The notes: generated by a model not told the origin, from the sequence alone. A DNA stretch of 64,000 nt from Streptomyces sp. A1136 (GCF_004795055.1 NZ_SSBJ01000011.1:62001-126000); one strand, 5' to 3'. Positions 9,014 to 20,749 are shown, counted from the stretch's first letter. Made by a program: numbers and translations.

Positions 9014-9376
9014 GTGCTCGCCGCGCTCGACCACGTGCAACTCGCCGCCCCACCCGGCTCCGAGGACCTCCTGCGCCGCTACTACACCGACGCCCTCGGC
9101 ATGACCGAACTGCCCAAGCCGGCCGCCCTCGCCGCCCGCGGGGGCTGCTGGTTCGCCGCCGGACCCGTACAACTCCACGTCGGGATCGAAGACGGCTTCC
9201 GGCCCGCCGGCAAGGCCCACCCGGGCCTGCGCGTCACCGGCATCGAGGCCTACGCCCGCCGGCTGCGCGAGCACGGCGCCGAGGTGCACTGGGACGGCGA
9301 CCTGCCCGGACACAAGCGGTTCTACTCGCACGACCCCGTGGGCAACCGCCTCGAATTCCTCGAACCCCTCGGCTGA
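9014..9376 (+). CDS. VOC (glyoxalase/bleomycin-resistance fold) family protein
   Basis: 120 aa from a GTG one base after the tam stop. The fold is the vicinal-oxygen-chelate type: an N-terminal DHVQLAAPPGSED strand, a central GCWFAAGPVQLHVGIE strand and a C-terminal FYSHDPVGNRLEFLEP strand ending in the usual metal-ligand Glu. Candidate metal ligands are His8 and the His/Glu pair in later strands. These proteins include lactoylglutathione lyase-like enzymes and drug-binding proteins, and the substrate cannot be told here. It is co-transcribed with tam and ends at a bidirectional terminator shared with the convergent TetR gene. Confidence 0.88.
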   Translation: MLAALDHVQLAAPPGSEDLLRRYYTDALGMTELPKPAALAARGGCWFAAGPVQLHVGIEDGFRPAGKAHPGLRVTGIEAYARRLREHGAEVHWDGDLPGHKRFYSHDPVGNRLEFLEPLG

Positions 9377-9382
9377 CCGCAC

Positions 9383-9424
9383 GACGGCGCCCCGCCACCG
9401 GACATCCGGTGACGGGGCGCCGTC
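9383..9424. terminator. Bidirectional terminator between VOC and TetR genes
   Basis: Near-perfect hairpin GACGGCGCCCCG / CGGGGCGCCGTC with a further paired CACCGGA / TCCGGTG in the centre. It lies between two converging genes. Confidence 0.8.
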
Positions 9425-9455
9425 TCGGGTACACGTGGGGGGCGTCGACCGCGCC

Positions 9456-10130
9456 TCAGCTCTTGCGGTGCCCCACCAGGCGGGGGCGGGCCTCCAGGTT
9501 CTCCAGGCCGTGCCAGGCCAGGTTCACCAGGTGCGCCGCCACCTCCGCCTTCTTCGGGCGCCGCGTCTCCAACCACCACTGGCCGGTCAGTGCCACCATG
9601 CCCACCAGCGCCTGCGCGTACAGGGGAGCCAGCTTCGGATCGAAGCCCCGGGCCTTGAACTCCAGGCCCAGGATGTCCTCGACCTGCGTGGCGATGTCAC
9701 TGATCAGCGACGCGAAGGTGCCCGTCGACTGCGCGACCGGCGAATCGCGTACGAGGATGCGGAACCCGTCCGTATAACTCTCGATGTAGTCCAGCAGCGC
9801 GAAGGCGGCCTGCTCCAACAGCTCGCGCGGGTGCCCGGCCGTCAGCGCGCCCGTCACCCCGTCCAGCAGCTGCCGCATCTCGCGGTCCACGACCACCGCG
9901 TACAGGCCTTCCTTGCCGCCGAAGTGCTCGTACACCACCGGCTTCGACACCCCGGCCTTCGCCGCGATCTCCTCCACCGACGTGCCCTCGAAACCCTTCT
10001 CGGCGAACAGCGCCCGACCGATGTCGAGCAGCTGCTGACGCCGCTCCGCACCCGTCATCCGCACCCGGCGACCCCGCCGGGGCTTGTCATCGCTGGAACC
10101 GCTGCCGTCGATCGCCACGTCCCCCATCAT
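9456..10130 (-). CDS. TetR family transcriptional regulator
   Basis: 224 aa. The N-terminal HTH is typical of TetR (RRQQLLDIGRALFAEKGFEG, then VEEIAAKAGVSKPVVYEHFG with recognition helix at about 55-65). The larger C-terminal part is the ligand-binding and dimer domain. The start ATG overlaps the stop of the desaturase gene (ATGA), so the two are translationally coupled and the regulator is made with the enzyme. This arrangement is known from Streptomyces desaturase loci and suggests that it senses an acyl-CoA or similar lipid signal and controls the operon. Its operator is probably the inverted repeat upstream of the desaturase gene. Confidence 0.93.
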   Translation of the reverse strand: MMGDVAIDGSGSSDDKPRRGRRVRMTGAERRQQLLDIGRALFAEKGFEGTSVEEIAAKAGVSKPVVYEHFGGKEGLYAVVVDREMRQLLDGVTGALTAGHPRELLEQAAFALLDYIESYTDGFRILVRDSPVAQSTGTFASLISDIATQVEDILGLEFKARGFDPKLAPLYAQALVGMVALTGQWWLETRRPKKAEVAAHLVNLAWHGLENLEARPRLVGHRKS

Positions 10131-11107
10131 GCCGCGTTCGAAGACATTTCCTTGCGCCGGGCGTCGACGCGGGACTCCGACGGCCATCGCACGTCGGAGG
10201 CCCAGCCCGACTGCTCGAACCAGCGGATCAGCCGTGCGCTGGAGTCGACCTGCCCGCGCAGCACGCCGTGCCGCGCCGAGGTCGGATCGGCGTGGTGCAG
10301 GTTGTGCCACGACTCGCCGCACGACAGGACGGCCAGCCACCACACGTTGCCCGAGCGGTCCCGAGACTTGAAGGGACGCCTGCCGACCGCGTGACAGATC
10401 GAGTTGATCGACCAGGTCACGTGGTGCAACAGCGCGACCCGCACCAGCGAGCCCCAGAAGAACGCCGTGAAGGCCCCCCACCACGACATCGTCACCAGCC
10501 CGCCGACCAGCGGCGGGATCGCCAGCGACACCACCGTCCACAGGACGAAGTCCCGGGAGATCCGCCGGATCGCCGGGTCCTTGATCAGGTCCGGCGCGTA
10601 CTTCTCCTGGTTCGTCTGCTCCTCGTCGAACAGCCAGCCGATGTGAGCCCACCACAGGCCCTTCATCAGAGCCGGCACGGTCTCACCGAACCGCCACGGC
10701 GAATGCGGGTCGCCCTCGTGGTCCGAGAACTTGTGGTGCTTTCGGTGATCCGCCACCCACCGCACCAGCGGGCCCTCCACCGCCATCGACCCCATGACCG
10801 CCAACGCGATCCGCAGCGGACGCTTCGCCTTGAAGGAGCCGTGCGTGAAGTAGCGGTGGAAGCCGATCGTGATGCCGTGGCAGGTCAGGAAGTACATGAA
10901 CACCATCAGGCCCACGTCGAGCCGGCTCACCCCCCAGCCCCACGCCAGCGGGAGAGCGCCCGCCAGTGCCACGAAGGGGACGGTGATGAACAACAGCAAC
11001 GCGATCTGCTCGACAGACCGCTTGTTCTCGCCGCCGCGCGTCGCGGACGGCCCGGATGGATGAGACGGCGCCGAAGCGCCCTCGAACAGATCGTCGGTGA
11101 TGGTCAC
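10127..11107 (-). CDS. Acyl-CoA/fatty acid desaturase
   Basis: 326 aa integral membrane di-iron desaturase. All three histidine boxes are present: HRYFTH (HX4H), HRKHH (HX2HH) and HNLHH (HX2HH). Hydrophobic segments occur at about 33-55, 60-80, 155-185 and 190-205. It introduces a cis double bond (probably delta-9) into acyl chains, adjusting membrane fluidity. The start is a GTG with AGGGGA upstream on the minus strand. It forms an operon with the downstream TetR gene through an ATGA overlap. An inverted repeat about 60-75 bases upstream is the likely control site. Electron donor genes are not adjacent. Confidence 0.93.
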   Translation of the reverse strand: MTITDDLFEGASAPSHPSGPSATRGGENKRSVEQIALLLFITVPFVALAGALPLAWGWGVSRLDVGLMVFMYFLTCHGITIGFHRYFTHGSFKAKRPLRIALAVMGSMAVEGPLVRWVADHRKHHKFSDHEGDPHSPWRFGETVPALMKGLWWAHIGWLFDEEQTNQEKYAPDLIKDPAIRRISRDFVLWTVVSLAIPPLVGGLVTMSWWGAFTAFFWGSLVRVALLHHVTWSINSICHAVGRRPFKSRDRSGNVWWLAVLSCGESWHNLHHADPTSARHGVLRGQVDSSARLIRWFEQSGWASDVRWPSESRVDARRKEMSSNAA

Positions 11108-11166
11108 AGTTGATCCCCTGGGGGTGAGGAGACGAGGGGCGCGTGATCACGGACCCTACGGTCCCG

Positions 11167-11184
11167 TAACCTACGGCAGGGTAA
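11167..11184. promoter_or_regulatory. Inverted repeat upstream of desaturase-TetR operon
   Basis: TAACCTACGGCAGGGTAA has half-sites TNACCY / RGGTNA with 6 bases between, the style of TetR operators. An overlapping TACGG / CCGTA repeat with a two-base spacer begins upstream, near 11157. It is a candidate binding site for the TetR protein of the operon. Confidence 0.55.
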
Positions 11185-11200
11185 GTATGGCAAAGCTCGC

Positions 11201-11240
11201 GCCCGCGGCAAGGGGAGCACGCCCGCGGCGAGAGGAGCAC
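11201..11240. repeat. 20-bp tandem direct repeat, two copies
   Basis: GCCCGCGGCAAGGGGAGCAC is followed directly by GCCCGCGGCGAGAGGAGCAC (18 of 20 identical). It lies in the divergent region between the desaturase and ppc genes. Confidence 0.85.
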
Positions 11241-11396
11241 GCCCCGCGCTGCCGTGACCCGAGCACCGGCCACCTATCCTGGTCACGTCGGACAGCGCGG
11301 TCCGCACGGGCAGCCCGAGCTGCGCAGCGGCACCGCCGCGCCCGCCCGGGGAGCCCACCGCCCAGTAGCGCTCGAACACTGCAAGGAGCCGCACCT

Positions 11397-14183
<2,787 letters not shown>

Positions 14184-14204
14184 CCGACGACCGGCCCACA
14201 CGAA

Positions 14205-14246
14205 AAGGGGGTCCTTCCGTGCCCGACGGCACGGAAGGACCCCCTT
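14205..14246. terminator. Bidirectional terminator between ppc and pth
   Basis: Perfect 19-bp stem AAGGGGGTCCTTCCGTGCC / GGCACGGAAGGACCCCCTT with loop CGAC, between convergent genes. Confidence 0.92.
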
Positions 14247-14259
14247 CCCGTACGACCCG

Positions 14260-14850
14260 CTACGCGTTGTACGCCGACTGCGCGCGCTCCAAACCCTCCT
14301 GGAGCAGGCACTCCACCGCGTCCGCGGACCGGTCCACGAACCAGTCCAGCTCCTTGCGCTCCGTCGACGAGAAGTCCTTCAACACGAAGTCCGCCACCTG
14401 CATCCGGCCCGGCGGCCGGCCGATCCCACACCGCACCCGGTGGTAGTCGGGCCCCATCGCCTTCGTCATCGACTTCAGCCCGTTGTGCCCGTTGTCCCCG
14501 CCGCCCAACTTCAACCGGAGCGTCGGGTAGTCGATGTCCAGCTCGTCGTGCACGGCGACGATCCGCTCCAACGGCACCTTGTAGAAGTCCCGCAGCGCCG
14601 ACACCGGACCCCCCGACAGGTTCATGAACGACATCGGCTTCGCCAGCACCACCCGCCGGTTCGCCGGGCCCGGAGGACCGATCCGGCCCTCCACCACCTG
14701 CGCCCGCGCCTTGTGCGCCTTGAACTTCCCGCGCATCCGTTCCGCCAGCAGGTCCACCACCATGAACCCGATGTTGTGGCGGTTGCCCGCGTACTCCGCC
14801 CCGGGATTCCCGAGACCGACGATCAGCCAGGGCGCCGCGTCGTCCGACAT
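14260..14850 (-). CDS. pth: Peptidyl-tRNA hydrolase
   Basis: 196 aa. It releases peptides from peptidyl-tRNA that has dropped off the ribosome and is essential in bacteria. Family motifs are complete: [18 protein letters not shown] (catalytic His), [19 protein letters not shown] (catalytic Asp) and [12 protein letters not shown], with [18 protein letters not shown]. The ATG at 14850 is preceded on the minus strand by a strong AAGGAG; longer in-frame extensions lack similarity. It lies downstream of rplY on the same strand, separated by a large hairpin, the usual rplY-pth pairing of actinobacteria. Confidence 0.96.
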   Translation of the reverse strand: MSDDAAPWLIVGLGNPGAEYAGNRHNIGFMVVDLLAERMRGKFKAHKARAQVVEGRIGPPGPANRRVVLAKPMSFMNLSGGPVSALRDFYKVPLERIVAVHDELDIDYPTLRLKLGGGDNGHNGLKSMTKAMGPDYHRVRCGIGRPPGRMQVADFVLKDFSSTERKELDWFVDRSADAVECLLQEGLERAQSAYNA

Positions 14851-14870
14851 CAAAAAGCTCCTTAACGAAG

Positions 14871-14911
14871 ACGACCGCCGTCCCGCTCCAGTGGAGCCGG
14901 ACGGCGGTCGT
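14871..14911 (-). terminator. Hairpin between rplY and pth
   Basis: ACGACCGCCGTCC / GGACGGCGGTCGT, a 13-bp perfect stem with an additional inner GCTCC / GGAGC pairing. It may terminate or attenuate rplY transcripts before pth; no clear T-run on the minus strand. Confidence 0.7.
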
Positions 14912-14950
14912 TCAGCAAGTGCTGCGCATGCCGAGAGGCAGAGGCGTGGA

Positions 14951-15535
14951 TCAGGCCTCGGTGCCCTCGGCGGCCTCGGCGGCCGGCTCCTCGGCCTGCG
15001 GGGCGACGACCTGCAGGACGGCGGTGTCACCGTCGACGGCCAGCGTGGTGCCCTTCGGCAGGACCAGGTCGGACGCGTGGATGGTGGCGCCGGCCTCCAG
15101 ACCCGCGATGGAGACGGTGACCTCGGTCGGGATGTGCGTGGCCTCGGCCTCGACGGAGATGGTGTTCTGGAGGGTCTCCAGCATGTTGCCGCCCGGGGCC
15201 AGCTCGCCCTCGGTGACGATCGCGACGTCGACGGTGACCTTCTCGCCCTTCTTGACGATCAGGAAGTCGACGTGCGAGATCGAGCGCTTCAGCGGGTGCT
15301 TCTGCACGGCCTTCGGGATGACCAGCTCGGTGCCGCCGTCCTTGATGTCCAGGGAGATCAGGACGTTCGGGGTGCGCAGCGCCAGCTGGAGGGCGTGGGC
15401 GTCGACGTTGACGTGCTTCGGGTCGGTGCCGTGGCCGTAGATGACGGCGGGGGTCAGGGCGTCGCGACGGGCCTGACGGGCAGCGCCCTTGCCGAAGTCG
15501 GTGCGGGACTCGGCGGAAAGCTTGACCTCGGACAT
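14951..15535 (-). CDS. rplY: 50S ribosomal protein L25, long Ctc form
   Basis: 194 aa. L25/Ctc binds 5S rRNA in the large subunit, and the long form carries a C-terminal beta domain of general-stress Ctc type. The start [11 protein letters not shown] follows GAGGAG. The N-terminal RNA-binding part shows [10 protein letters not shown] and [14 protein letters not shown], and the C-terminal domain has the typical [18 protein letters not shown] and [10 protein letters not shown]. The tail is Ala/Glu-rich ([13 protein letters not shown]), common in Streptomyces. It lies between prs and pth, all on the minus strand; this prs-rplY-pth order is conserved in many Gram-positive bacteria. Confidence 0.95.
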   Translation of the reverse strand: MSEVKLSAESRTDFGKGAARQARRDALTPAVIYGHGTDPKHVNVDAHALQLALRTPNVLISLDIKDGGTELVIPKAVQKHPLKRSISHVDFLIVKKGEKVTVDVAIVTEGELAPGGNMLETLQNTISVEAEATHIPTEVTVSIAGLEAGATIHASDLVLPKGTTLAVDGDTAVLQVVAPQAEEPAAEAAEGTEA

Positions 15536-15741
15536 GCTCACTCCTCGTGGGGTGACGGAAAAAAGGACGACGGTCACCCGGCCGAAACGGCCTGCTACGA
15601 AGAGCGCGTCGATAACGGAGCATCCGCACCCGAAAACAGGTACGGCCTCCCTCGCCGAGCAACTCGAAGAGTCTACCCGGCCGGGAGGCCTTACCCAAAA
15701 GGATCAGCGGCGGGGTCCGCCGGCGGCTCCTTCGCCCGCTG

Positions 15742-16719
15742 CTACTGCTGCTCTTCGAACAGGCTCGTGACCGAACCGTCCTCGAAGACCTCGCGCACCG
15801 CACGCGCGATCATCGGGGCGATCGACAGCACCGTGATCTTGTCCAGCTCCAGGTCCGACGGGTCCGGCAGCGTGTTCGTGAACACGAACTCGCTGACCTT
15901 CGAGTTCTTCAGACGGTCGGCGGCGGGACCCGACAGGATGCCGTGCGTCGCCGTCACGATGACGTCCTCCGCGCCGTGCGCGAACAGCGCGTCGGCGGCG
16001 GCGCAGATGGTGCCTCCCGTGTCGATCATGTCGTCCACCAGGACGCACACCCGACCCTTGACCTCACCCACGACCTCGTGGACGGTCACCTGGTTCGCCA
16101 CGTCCTTGTCACGACGCTTGTGCACGATCGCCAGCGGCGCGTCCAGACGGTCGCACCAGCGGTCCGCCACGCGCACCCGACCGGCGTCCGGGGACACGAT
16201 GGTGAGCTTCGACCGGTCCACCTTCGCGCCCACGTAGTCCGCGAGGACCGTCAGCGCCGACAGGTGGTCCACCGGACCGTCGAAGAAGCCCTGGATCTGG
16301 TCCGTGTGCAGGTCCACCGTCAGGATGCGGTCCGCACCCGCCGTCTTCAGCAGGTCCGCCACCAGACGCGCCGAGATCGGCTCGCGGCCCTTGTGCTTCT
16401 TGTCCTGACGGGCGTACCCGTACGACGGCACGATCACCGTGATGGAACGCGCCGACGCACGCTTCAACGCGTCGATCATGATCAGCTGTTCCATGATCCA
16501 CTTATTGATCGGAGCCGTGTGGCTCTGGATCAGGAAGCAGTCCGCACCCCGGGCCGACTCCTGGAAGCGGACGTAGATCTCACCGTTCGCGAAGTCGAAA
16601 GCCTTCGTCGGCACCAGGGCGACGCCCAGCTGATGCGCGACCTCCTCGGCCAGCTCGGGGTGGGCGCGGCCGGAGAAGAGCATCAACTTCTTCTCGCCGG
16701 TCGTCTTGATCCCGGTCAC
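15742..16719 (-). CDS. prs: Ribose-phosphate pyrophosphokinase
   Basis: 325 aa, GTG start with GAGGAG upstream on the minus strand. It makes PRPP from ribose 5-phosphate and ATP for nucleotide, His and Trp synthesis. Diagnostic motifs are FANGEIYVRFQESARG (catalytic flexible-loop region nearby), the Mg/ATP-binding VDLHTDQIQGFFDGPVDHL, and the PRPP-binding loop CVLVDDMIDTGGT. Length is normal. It lies between glmU upstream and rplY downstream, the common glmU-prs pairing that links UDP-GlcNAc and nucleotide precursor supply. The 145-base gap to glmU has no obvious terminator. Confidence 0.96.
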   Translation of the reverse strand: MTGIKTTGEKKLMLFSGRAHPELAEEVAHQLGVALVPTKAFDFANGEIYVRFQESARGADCFLIQSHTAPINKWIMEQLIMIDALKRASARSITVIVPSYGYARQDKKHKGREPISARLVADLLKTAGADRILTVDLHTDQIQGFFDGPVDHLSALTVLADYVGAKVDRSKLTIVSPDAGRVRVADRWCDRLDAPLAIVHKRRDKDVANQVTVHEVVGEVKGRVCVLVDDMIDTGGTICAAADALFAHGAEDVIVTATHGILSGPAADRLKNSKVSEFVFTNTLPDPSDLELDKITVLSIAPMIARAVREVFEDGSVTSLFEEQQ

Positions 16720-16864
16720 AGCACAGTCTCCTCAGACGTGTTGAAAGCTGCTCGCCCCCGTGTGCGTCCGTCCCGCACACGGTGAGCCAGCCGAATTGCG
16801 TGCACCTATCACGGTACGCCGTCGAGGGCGCACCTGTTTCCGGTCAGTTCACCCGGACAGCCGC

Positions 16865-18313
16865 TCAACGCGCCGCCGAGTCCTCCCCGACCGCCGACTC
16901 GGCCGCCGCGGCGGCGGCGCTCCCCGGACGCTTGCGAGCCACCCAACCCTCGATATTCCGCTGCTGGCCACGGGCCACGGCCAGCGCACCCGCCGGCACG
17001 TCCTTCGTGATGACGGAGCCGGCCGCCGTGTAGGCGCCGTCCCCGACCGTGACGGGCGCCACAAACATGTTGTCCGAGCCCGTCTTACAGTGTGAACCGA
17101 TCGTCGTGTGGTGCTTGTGCTCGCCGTCGTAGTTCACGAAGACGCTCGCCGCGCCGATGTTGGAGTACTCGCCGATCGTCGCGTCCCCGACGTACGACAG
17201 GTGCGGCACCTTCGTGCCCTCGCCGATCGTCGCGTTCTTCATCTCGACGTACGTGCCGGCCTTGGCCTTCGCGCCCAGGTTCGTCCCCGGACGCAGGTAC
17301 GCGAACGGGCCGACGGTCGCCGACTCACCGATCACCGCGGAATCCGCGACCGTGTTGTCCACCCGCGCGCCCGCGCCGACCCGCGTGTCCGTCAGCCGGG
17401 TGTTCGGACCGACCTCGGCCCCCTCGGCGACATGCGTGCTCCCCAGCAACTGCGTCCCCGGGTGGACCACCGCGTCCTGCCCGAAGGTCACCGTCACGTC
17501 CACGAACGTGCTCGCGGGGTCGACCACGGTCACCCCGGCGAGCATCGCGCGCTCCAGCAGCCGCGCGTTCAACAACGCCCGGGCCTCGGCCAACTGCACC
17601 CGGTTGTTGATGCCGAGGATCTGCCGGTGGTCCGCGCCCACGGCCGCGCCCACGCGGTGCCCGCTCTCGCGCAGGATGCCGAGGACGTCGGTCAGGTACT
17701 CCTCGCCCTGGCTGTTGTCGGTACGGACCTTGCCGAGCGCATCGCTCAGCAGCGCCCCGTCGAACGCGAACACCCCGGAGTTGATCTCACGGATCGCGCG
17801 CTGGGCGTCGGTGGCGTCCTTGTGCTCGACGATGGCCGTCACGGCGCCGGTCGCCTCGTCCCGGACGATCCGCCCGTATCCGGTCGAGTCGGGGACCTCG
17901 GCGGTCAGCACGGTCACGGCGTTGCCGTCGGCCCCGTGGGTCGCGACCAGGGAGGCGAGGGTCTCGCCGGTCAGCAGCGGGGTGTCGCCGCAGACGACCA
18001 CCACGGTGCCGGCGATCTCGCCGCCGAGCTCTTCGAGGGCCATCCGGACGGCGTGCCCGGTGCCGTTCTGCTCGTACTGGACGGCGGTGCGGACACCCGG
18101 GTCGATCTCGGCGAGGTGCGCGGCGACCTTCTCGCGGGCGTGGCCGACGACGACGACGAGGTGCGCGGGGTCCAGCTCGCGCGCGGCGGCGACGACGTGG
18201 CCGACGAGCGAGCGCCCGCCGATCTCGTGCAGAACCTTGGGAGTGGCCGACTTCATGCGGGTGCCTTCACCCGCTGCGAGTACGACGACGGCTGCCGGGC
18301 GGGTTGCGCTCAC
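16865..18313 (-). CDS. glmU: Bifunctional UDP-GlcNAc pyrophosphorylase / glucosamine-1-P acetyltransferase
   Basis: 482 aa. It makes UDP-N-acetylglucosamine for peptidoglycan in two steps: C-terminal acetyl-CoA-dependent acetylation of GlcN-1-P, then N-terminal uridylyl transfer. The N-terminal nucleotidyltransferase signature is LAAGEGTRMKSATPKVLHEI; GDTPLL and EINSGVFAFD follow. The C-terminal half is a left-handed beta helix with hexapeptide repeats (VGPFAYLRPGT, KAGTYVEMKNATIGEG, NMFVAPVTVGDGAYTAAGS). The start is the GTG at 18313, with AAGGG upstream; the frame remains open back through the tRNA-Gln gene but that part is not protein. The C-terminal tail is Ala-rich. Confidence 0.96.
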   Translation of the reverse strand: MSATRPAAVVVLAAGEGTRMKSATPKVLHEIGGRSLVGHVVAAARELDPAHLVVVVGHAREKVAAHLAEIDPGVRTAVQYEQNGTGHAVRMALEELGGEIAGTVVVVCGDTPLLTGETLASLVATHGADGNAVTVLTAEVPDSTGYGRIVRDEATGAVTAIVEHKDATDAQRAIREINSGVFAFDGALLSDALGKVRTDNSQGEEYLTDVLGILRESGHRVGAAVGADHRQILGINNRVQLAEARALLNARLLERAMLAGVTVVDPASTFVDVTVTFGQDAVVHPGTQLLGSTHVAEGAEVGPNTRLTDTRVGAGARVDNTVADSAVIGESATVGPFAYLRPGTNLGAKAKAGTYVEMKNATIGEGTKVPHLSYVGDATIGEYSNIGAASVFVNYDGEHKHHTTIGSHCKTGSDNMFVAPVTVGDGAYTAAGSVITKDVPAGALAVARGQQRNIEGWVARKRPGSAAAAAAESAVGEDSAAR

Positions 18314-18382
18314 GGGTGTGCCCTTCGGCTTCGGGGGTGGACCCGTGAAGGATACCGGTGGGCCGGGGGCCGAAAACGAGGC

Positions 18383-18411
18383 CGGGTCCCGACCGCGGAG
18401 GTCGGGACCCG
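18383..18411 (-). terminator. Terminator downstream of tRNA-Gln
   Basis: CGGGTCCCGAC / GTCGGGACCCG, an 11-bp perfect stem with a 7-base loop. It begins 12 bases after the tRNA 3' end on the minus strand and is followed by GCCTCGTTTTCG. Confidence 0.85.
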
Positions 18412-18422
18412 AACTTGTATTG

Positions 18423-18494
18423 CTCCCCTGCCAGGACTCGAACCCGGACATAGGACTCCAAAGGTCCCAGTGCTGCCGATTACACCACAGGGGA
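18423..18494 (-). tRNA. tRNA-Gln (anticodon UUG)
   Basis: 72 nt cloverleaf. The acceptor stem is UCCCCUG / CAGGGGA, the D arm GUGU..GCAC, the anticodon stem GGGAC / GUCCU with loop CUUUGGA (anticodon UUG at 34-36), and the T arm CCGGG-UUCGAGU-CCUGG. The discriminator is G. CCA is not encoded. It lies 12 bases downstream of the stop of a same-strand gene and upstream of glmU. Confidence 0.95.
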
Positions 18495-18506
18495 TAGCAA
18501 ACCCGA

Positions 18507-19370
18507 CTAAATCGGGCATTCGCCTCTGTTGATCGAGTCGACGGCACCTACTATGCCGCACCAAGTGCCCTCAATGCGACGGTACAAGTCGCAGCTCGCG
18601 GACACACGGACGATCAGGCATCCACGGTAGTCGCTTCCGGTGTTCTTCCGGACGGTCTTGGGGTTGTGTTTCTTGAGCGTGGTCTTCTGGAGCTGCGCCC
18701 GCCGCACCCCGACGAAGTCCGCCCAGTACAGCTCCGCGCCGACCACGTCCGCCGTCTCGTGGATCATCACCCGGAAGCGCAGTCGCTCACGGCTGACGCC
18801 GACGAGGTTCAACCAGGCGATGTAGACGCGGATGACGCCGGGGTCGCTGTTGATGAACGTCACGGTCTCGCTCCGCCGATATGTCTTGCTCTTGCTGCCC
18901 TCGGCCCAATAGAGCGCCGCGCCGACCAGGAAGAGTTCCCTGTCGCTCAGGCCGCCGACCGCTGCTCTGGCGGCGTCGATCGAGGCGTTGCGCGCGGCCT
19001 CCCGGCGTGGACCCTCGAAGGCCCAGCGCTTCAGGGCGGCGTCGCGGCCCTGCTCCTCGGGTGTGCGGTGATCCACCTTGGGAAGGTCGCGAACCCAGAG
19101 GGAGATGGAGCTTTTGGAGCAGCCCAGCTCGGTCCGGATCTGGTCGTACGTGAGGCCTTGGAGACGGAGCTCGCGGGCTCGATCGCGGAGGTCGTCCTTG
19201 GCGTTCGGGCGGCGGGTCCACTCCGGGGCCGGCTCCCCGTGCAGTAAGCGGTTCAGGATCTCGCCGTTGAAGACTTGTAGGCGGTCGCGGATCTCGCGGC
19301 GGCTGAGGCCCTCGCGTCGGAGGGCCACGGCCCGGGTGCGGAGACCCTCGAAGTCGGCGTATTTGCTCAT
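18507..19370 (-). CDS. Tandem-HTH protein with LAGLIDADG-like domain, TTA-containing
   Basis: 287 aa from the ATG at 19370; an upstream in-frame GTG/ATG at 19421 would add 17 residues. Two helix-turn-helix units are visible, at about 7-40 (VALRREGLSRREIRDRLQV) and 58-95 (ELRLQGLTYDQIRTELGCSK). The C-terminal half (about 135-260) has ELFLVGAALYWAEGSKSK, TVTFINSDPGVIRVYI and a later paired motif, which I read as a degenerate LAGLIDADG fold of the type found in homing endonucleases and in the developmental regulator WhiA. Codon 42 is TTA (19245-19247), so translation should need bldA. Its base composition is less GC-rich than its neighbours. It sits directly upstream of tRNA-Gln, suggesting a captured or formerly mobile gene. 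Function unknown. Confidence 0.75.
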   Translation of the reverse strand: MSKYADFEGLRTRAVALRREGLSRREIRDRLQVFNGEILNRLLHGEPAPEWTRRPNAKDDLRDRARELRLQGLTYDQIRTELGCSKSSISLWVRDLPKVDHRTPEEQGRDAALKRWAFEGPRREAARNASIDAARAAVGGLSDRELFLVGAALYWAEGSKSKTYRRSETVTFINSDPGVIRVYIAWLNLVGVSRERLRFRVMIHETADVVGAELYWADFVGVRRAQLQKTTLKKHNPKTVRKNTGSDYRGCLIVRVSASCDLYRRIEGTWCGIVGAVDSINRGECPI

Positions 19371-19501
19371 GGACCCAGGTTCGTCCGGAATGCGGGATTC
19401 AGGTCTCGACAGGCGGCACATTCAGTCGTATGTGCGATTACCGGCGGTTTCCCGGAAAATTCCGCCGGGGCGTGGTGGGGGTGCTGCGTACGCTGGACGG
19501 C

Positions 19502-20749
19502 ATGACCAGTACGGGGGAAGAGCAAGGCCGCGCTGGGCCGCCTTTGTGGTGGGAGCGGCGGCGGGACGTCGTGGTGGACGTGGGGATCGGGGCGGTGTCC
19601 GCCCTGGAGTGTGCTTGGGAGGGTGTGGGTTTCGCCCGCGAGGCCGGGGTGCCGGTGCTGCTCGGGGTGGTGTTCGGGTTCGTGGTGGGGGCCACGCTCG
19701 TACTGCGGCGGCGTTGGCCGGTCGCCGTGGTGCTGGTGGCGATCGCGGTGACACCGGCGGTCATGGGGTTCCTGCTGGGAGTGGTGGGGCTCTACACGCT
19801 GGCCGCCTGTGAGGTGCCCCGGCGGGTCACGGCGACCCTGACCGCGCTGTCGCTCGCCGCGACGCTGGTCGTGATGTACCTGAGGACCGACGACGAGACG
19901 GGCGTGACACCGACCCTGGTGATCTCGTTGTCGGTGTTCGTCGCGGTGGCGCTGACCGTGCCGCCGGTGTTGCTCGGCATGTACATCGGGGCGCGGCGCC
20001 GGCTGATGGAGAGCCTGCACGAGCGGGCTGATTCGCTGGAGCGCGAGTTGTCGCTGCTGGCGGAGCGCGCCGAGGAGCGGGCCGAGTGGGCGCGCACGGA
20101 GGAGCGCACGCGGATCGCGCGGGAGATGCACGACGTGGTGGCGCACCGGGTGTCGTTGATGGTGGTGCACGCCGCGGCGTTGCAGGCGGTGGCGGCGAAG
20201 GACCCGGTGAAGGCGGCGCGGAACGCGGCGCTGGTGGGGGACATGGGTCGGCAGGCGTTGACGGAGTTGCGCGAGATGCTGGGGGTGTTGCGGGCGGAGG
20301 CACCGAAGCGGGTGGAGCCGGTGGCGTCGGTGGCCGTTGCGGTGTCGGAGGAGGGGCCGTCGCTGGCGGAGCTGGAGGCGCTCGTCGGGCAGTCCCGGGC
20401 GGCCGGGATGGCGGTGGAGCTGACCGTGCGCGGGGAGTGGCCGGGGTGTGCGCCGGAGGTGGAGCAGACGGCGTACCGGGTGGTGCAGGAGGCGTTGACC
20501 AACTGCCACAAGCACGCGCCGGGGGCGCGGGTCGCGGTGCGGCTGGCTCACCGGGAGGGTGAGGTGGCGATGCAGGTGGAGAACGGGCCGTGTGACGGCG
20601 AGGCGGGCGGGGCCGGTCTGCCGAGCGGGGGGAACGGTCTGCTGGGGATGCGCGAGCGGGTGCTGGGGCTCGGTGGGGTGTTCGTGGCGGGGCCGACGGA
20701 CGCGGGTGGCTTCCGGGTGTCGGCCGTGCTGCCGTGCGTGCGGCTGTGA
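19502..20749 (+). CDS. Two-component sensor histidine kinase, NarL-partner (HisKA_3) type
   Basis: 415 aa. The N-terminal half has about five hydrophobic segments (roughly 25-45, 50-70, 76-100, 102-120, 135-165). A coiled coil (about 170-205) connects to the dimerization/phosphoacceptor motif RIAREMHDVVAHRVSLMVVH with the His to be phosphorylated. The ATPase domain has N-box QEALTNCHKHAPG and G-box GNGLLGMRERV. This class normally pairs with LuxR-type regulators, but none is adjacent; the two LuxR genes in the window are 12-15 kb away. TACGCT ends seven bases before the ATG, compatible with a leaderless transcript. The signal is unknown. Confidence 0.92.
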   Translation: MTSTGEEQGRAGPPLWWERRRDVVVDVGIGAVSALECAWEGVGFAREAGVPVLLGVVFGFVVGATLVLRRRWPVAVVLVAIAVTPAVMGFLLGVVGLYTLAACEVPRRVTATLTALSLAATLVVMYLRTDDETGVTPTLVISLSVFVAVALTVPPVLLGMYIGARRRLMESLHERADSLERELSLLAERAEERAEWARTEERTRIAREMHDVVAHRVSLMVVHAAALQAVAAKDPVKAARNAALVGDMGRQALTELREMLGVLRAEAPKRVEPVASVAVAVSEEGPSLAELEALVGQSRAAGMAVELTVRGEWPGCAPEVEQTAYRVVQEALTNCHKHAPGARVAVRLAHREGEVAMQVENGPCDGEAGGAGLPSGGNGLLGMRERVLGLGGVFVAGPTDAGGFRVSAVLPCVRL

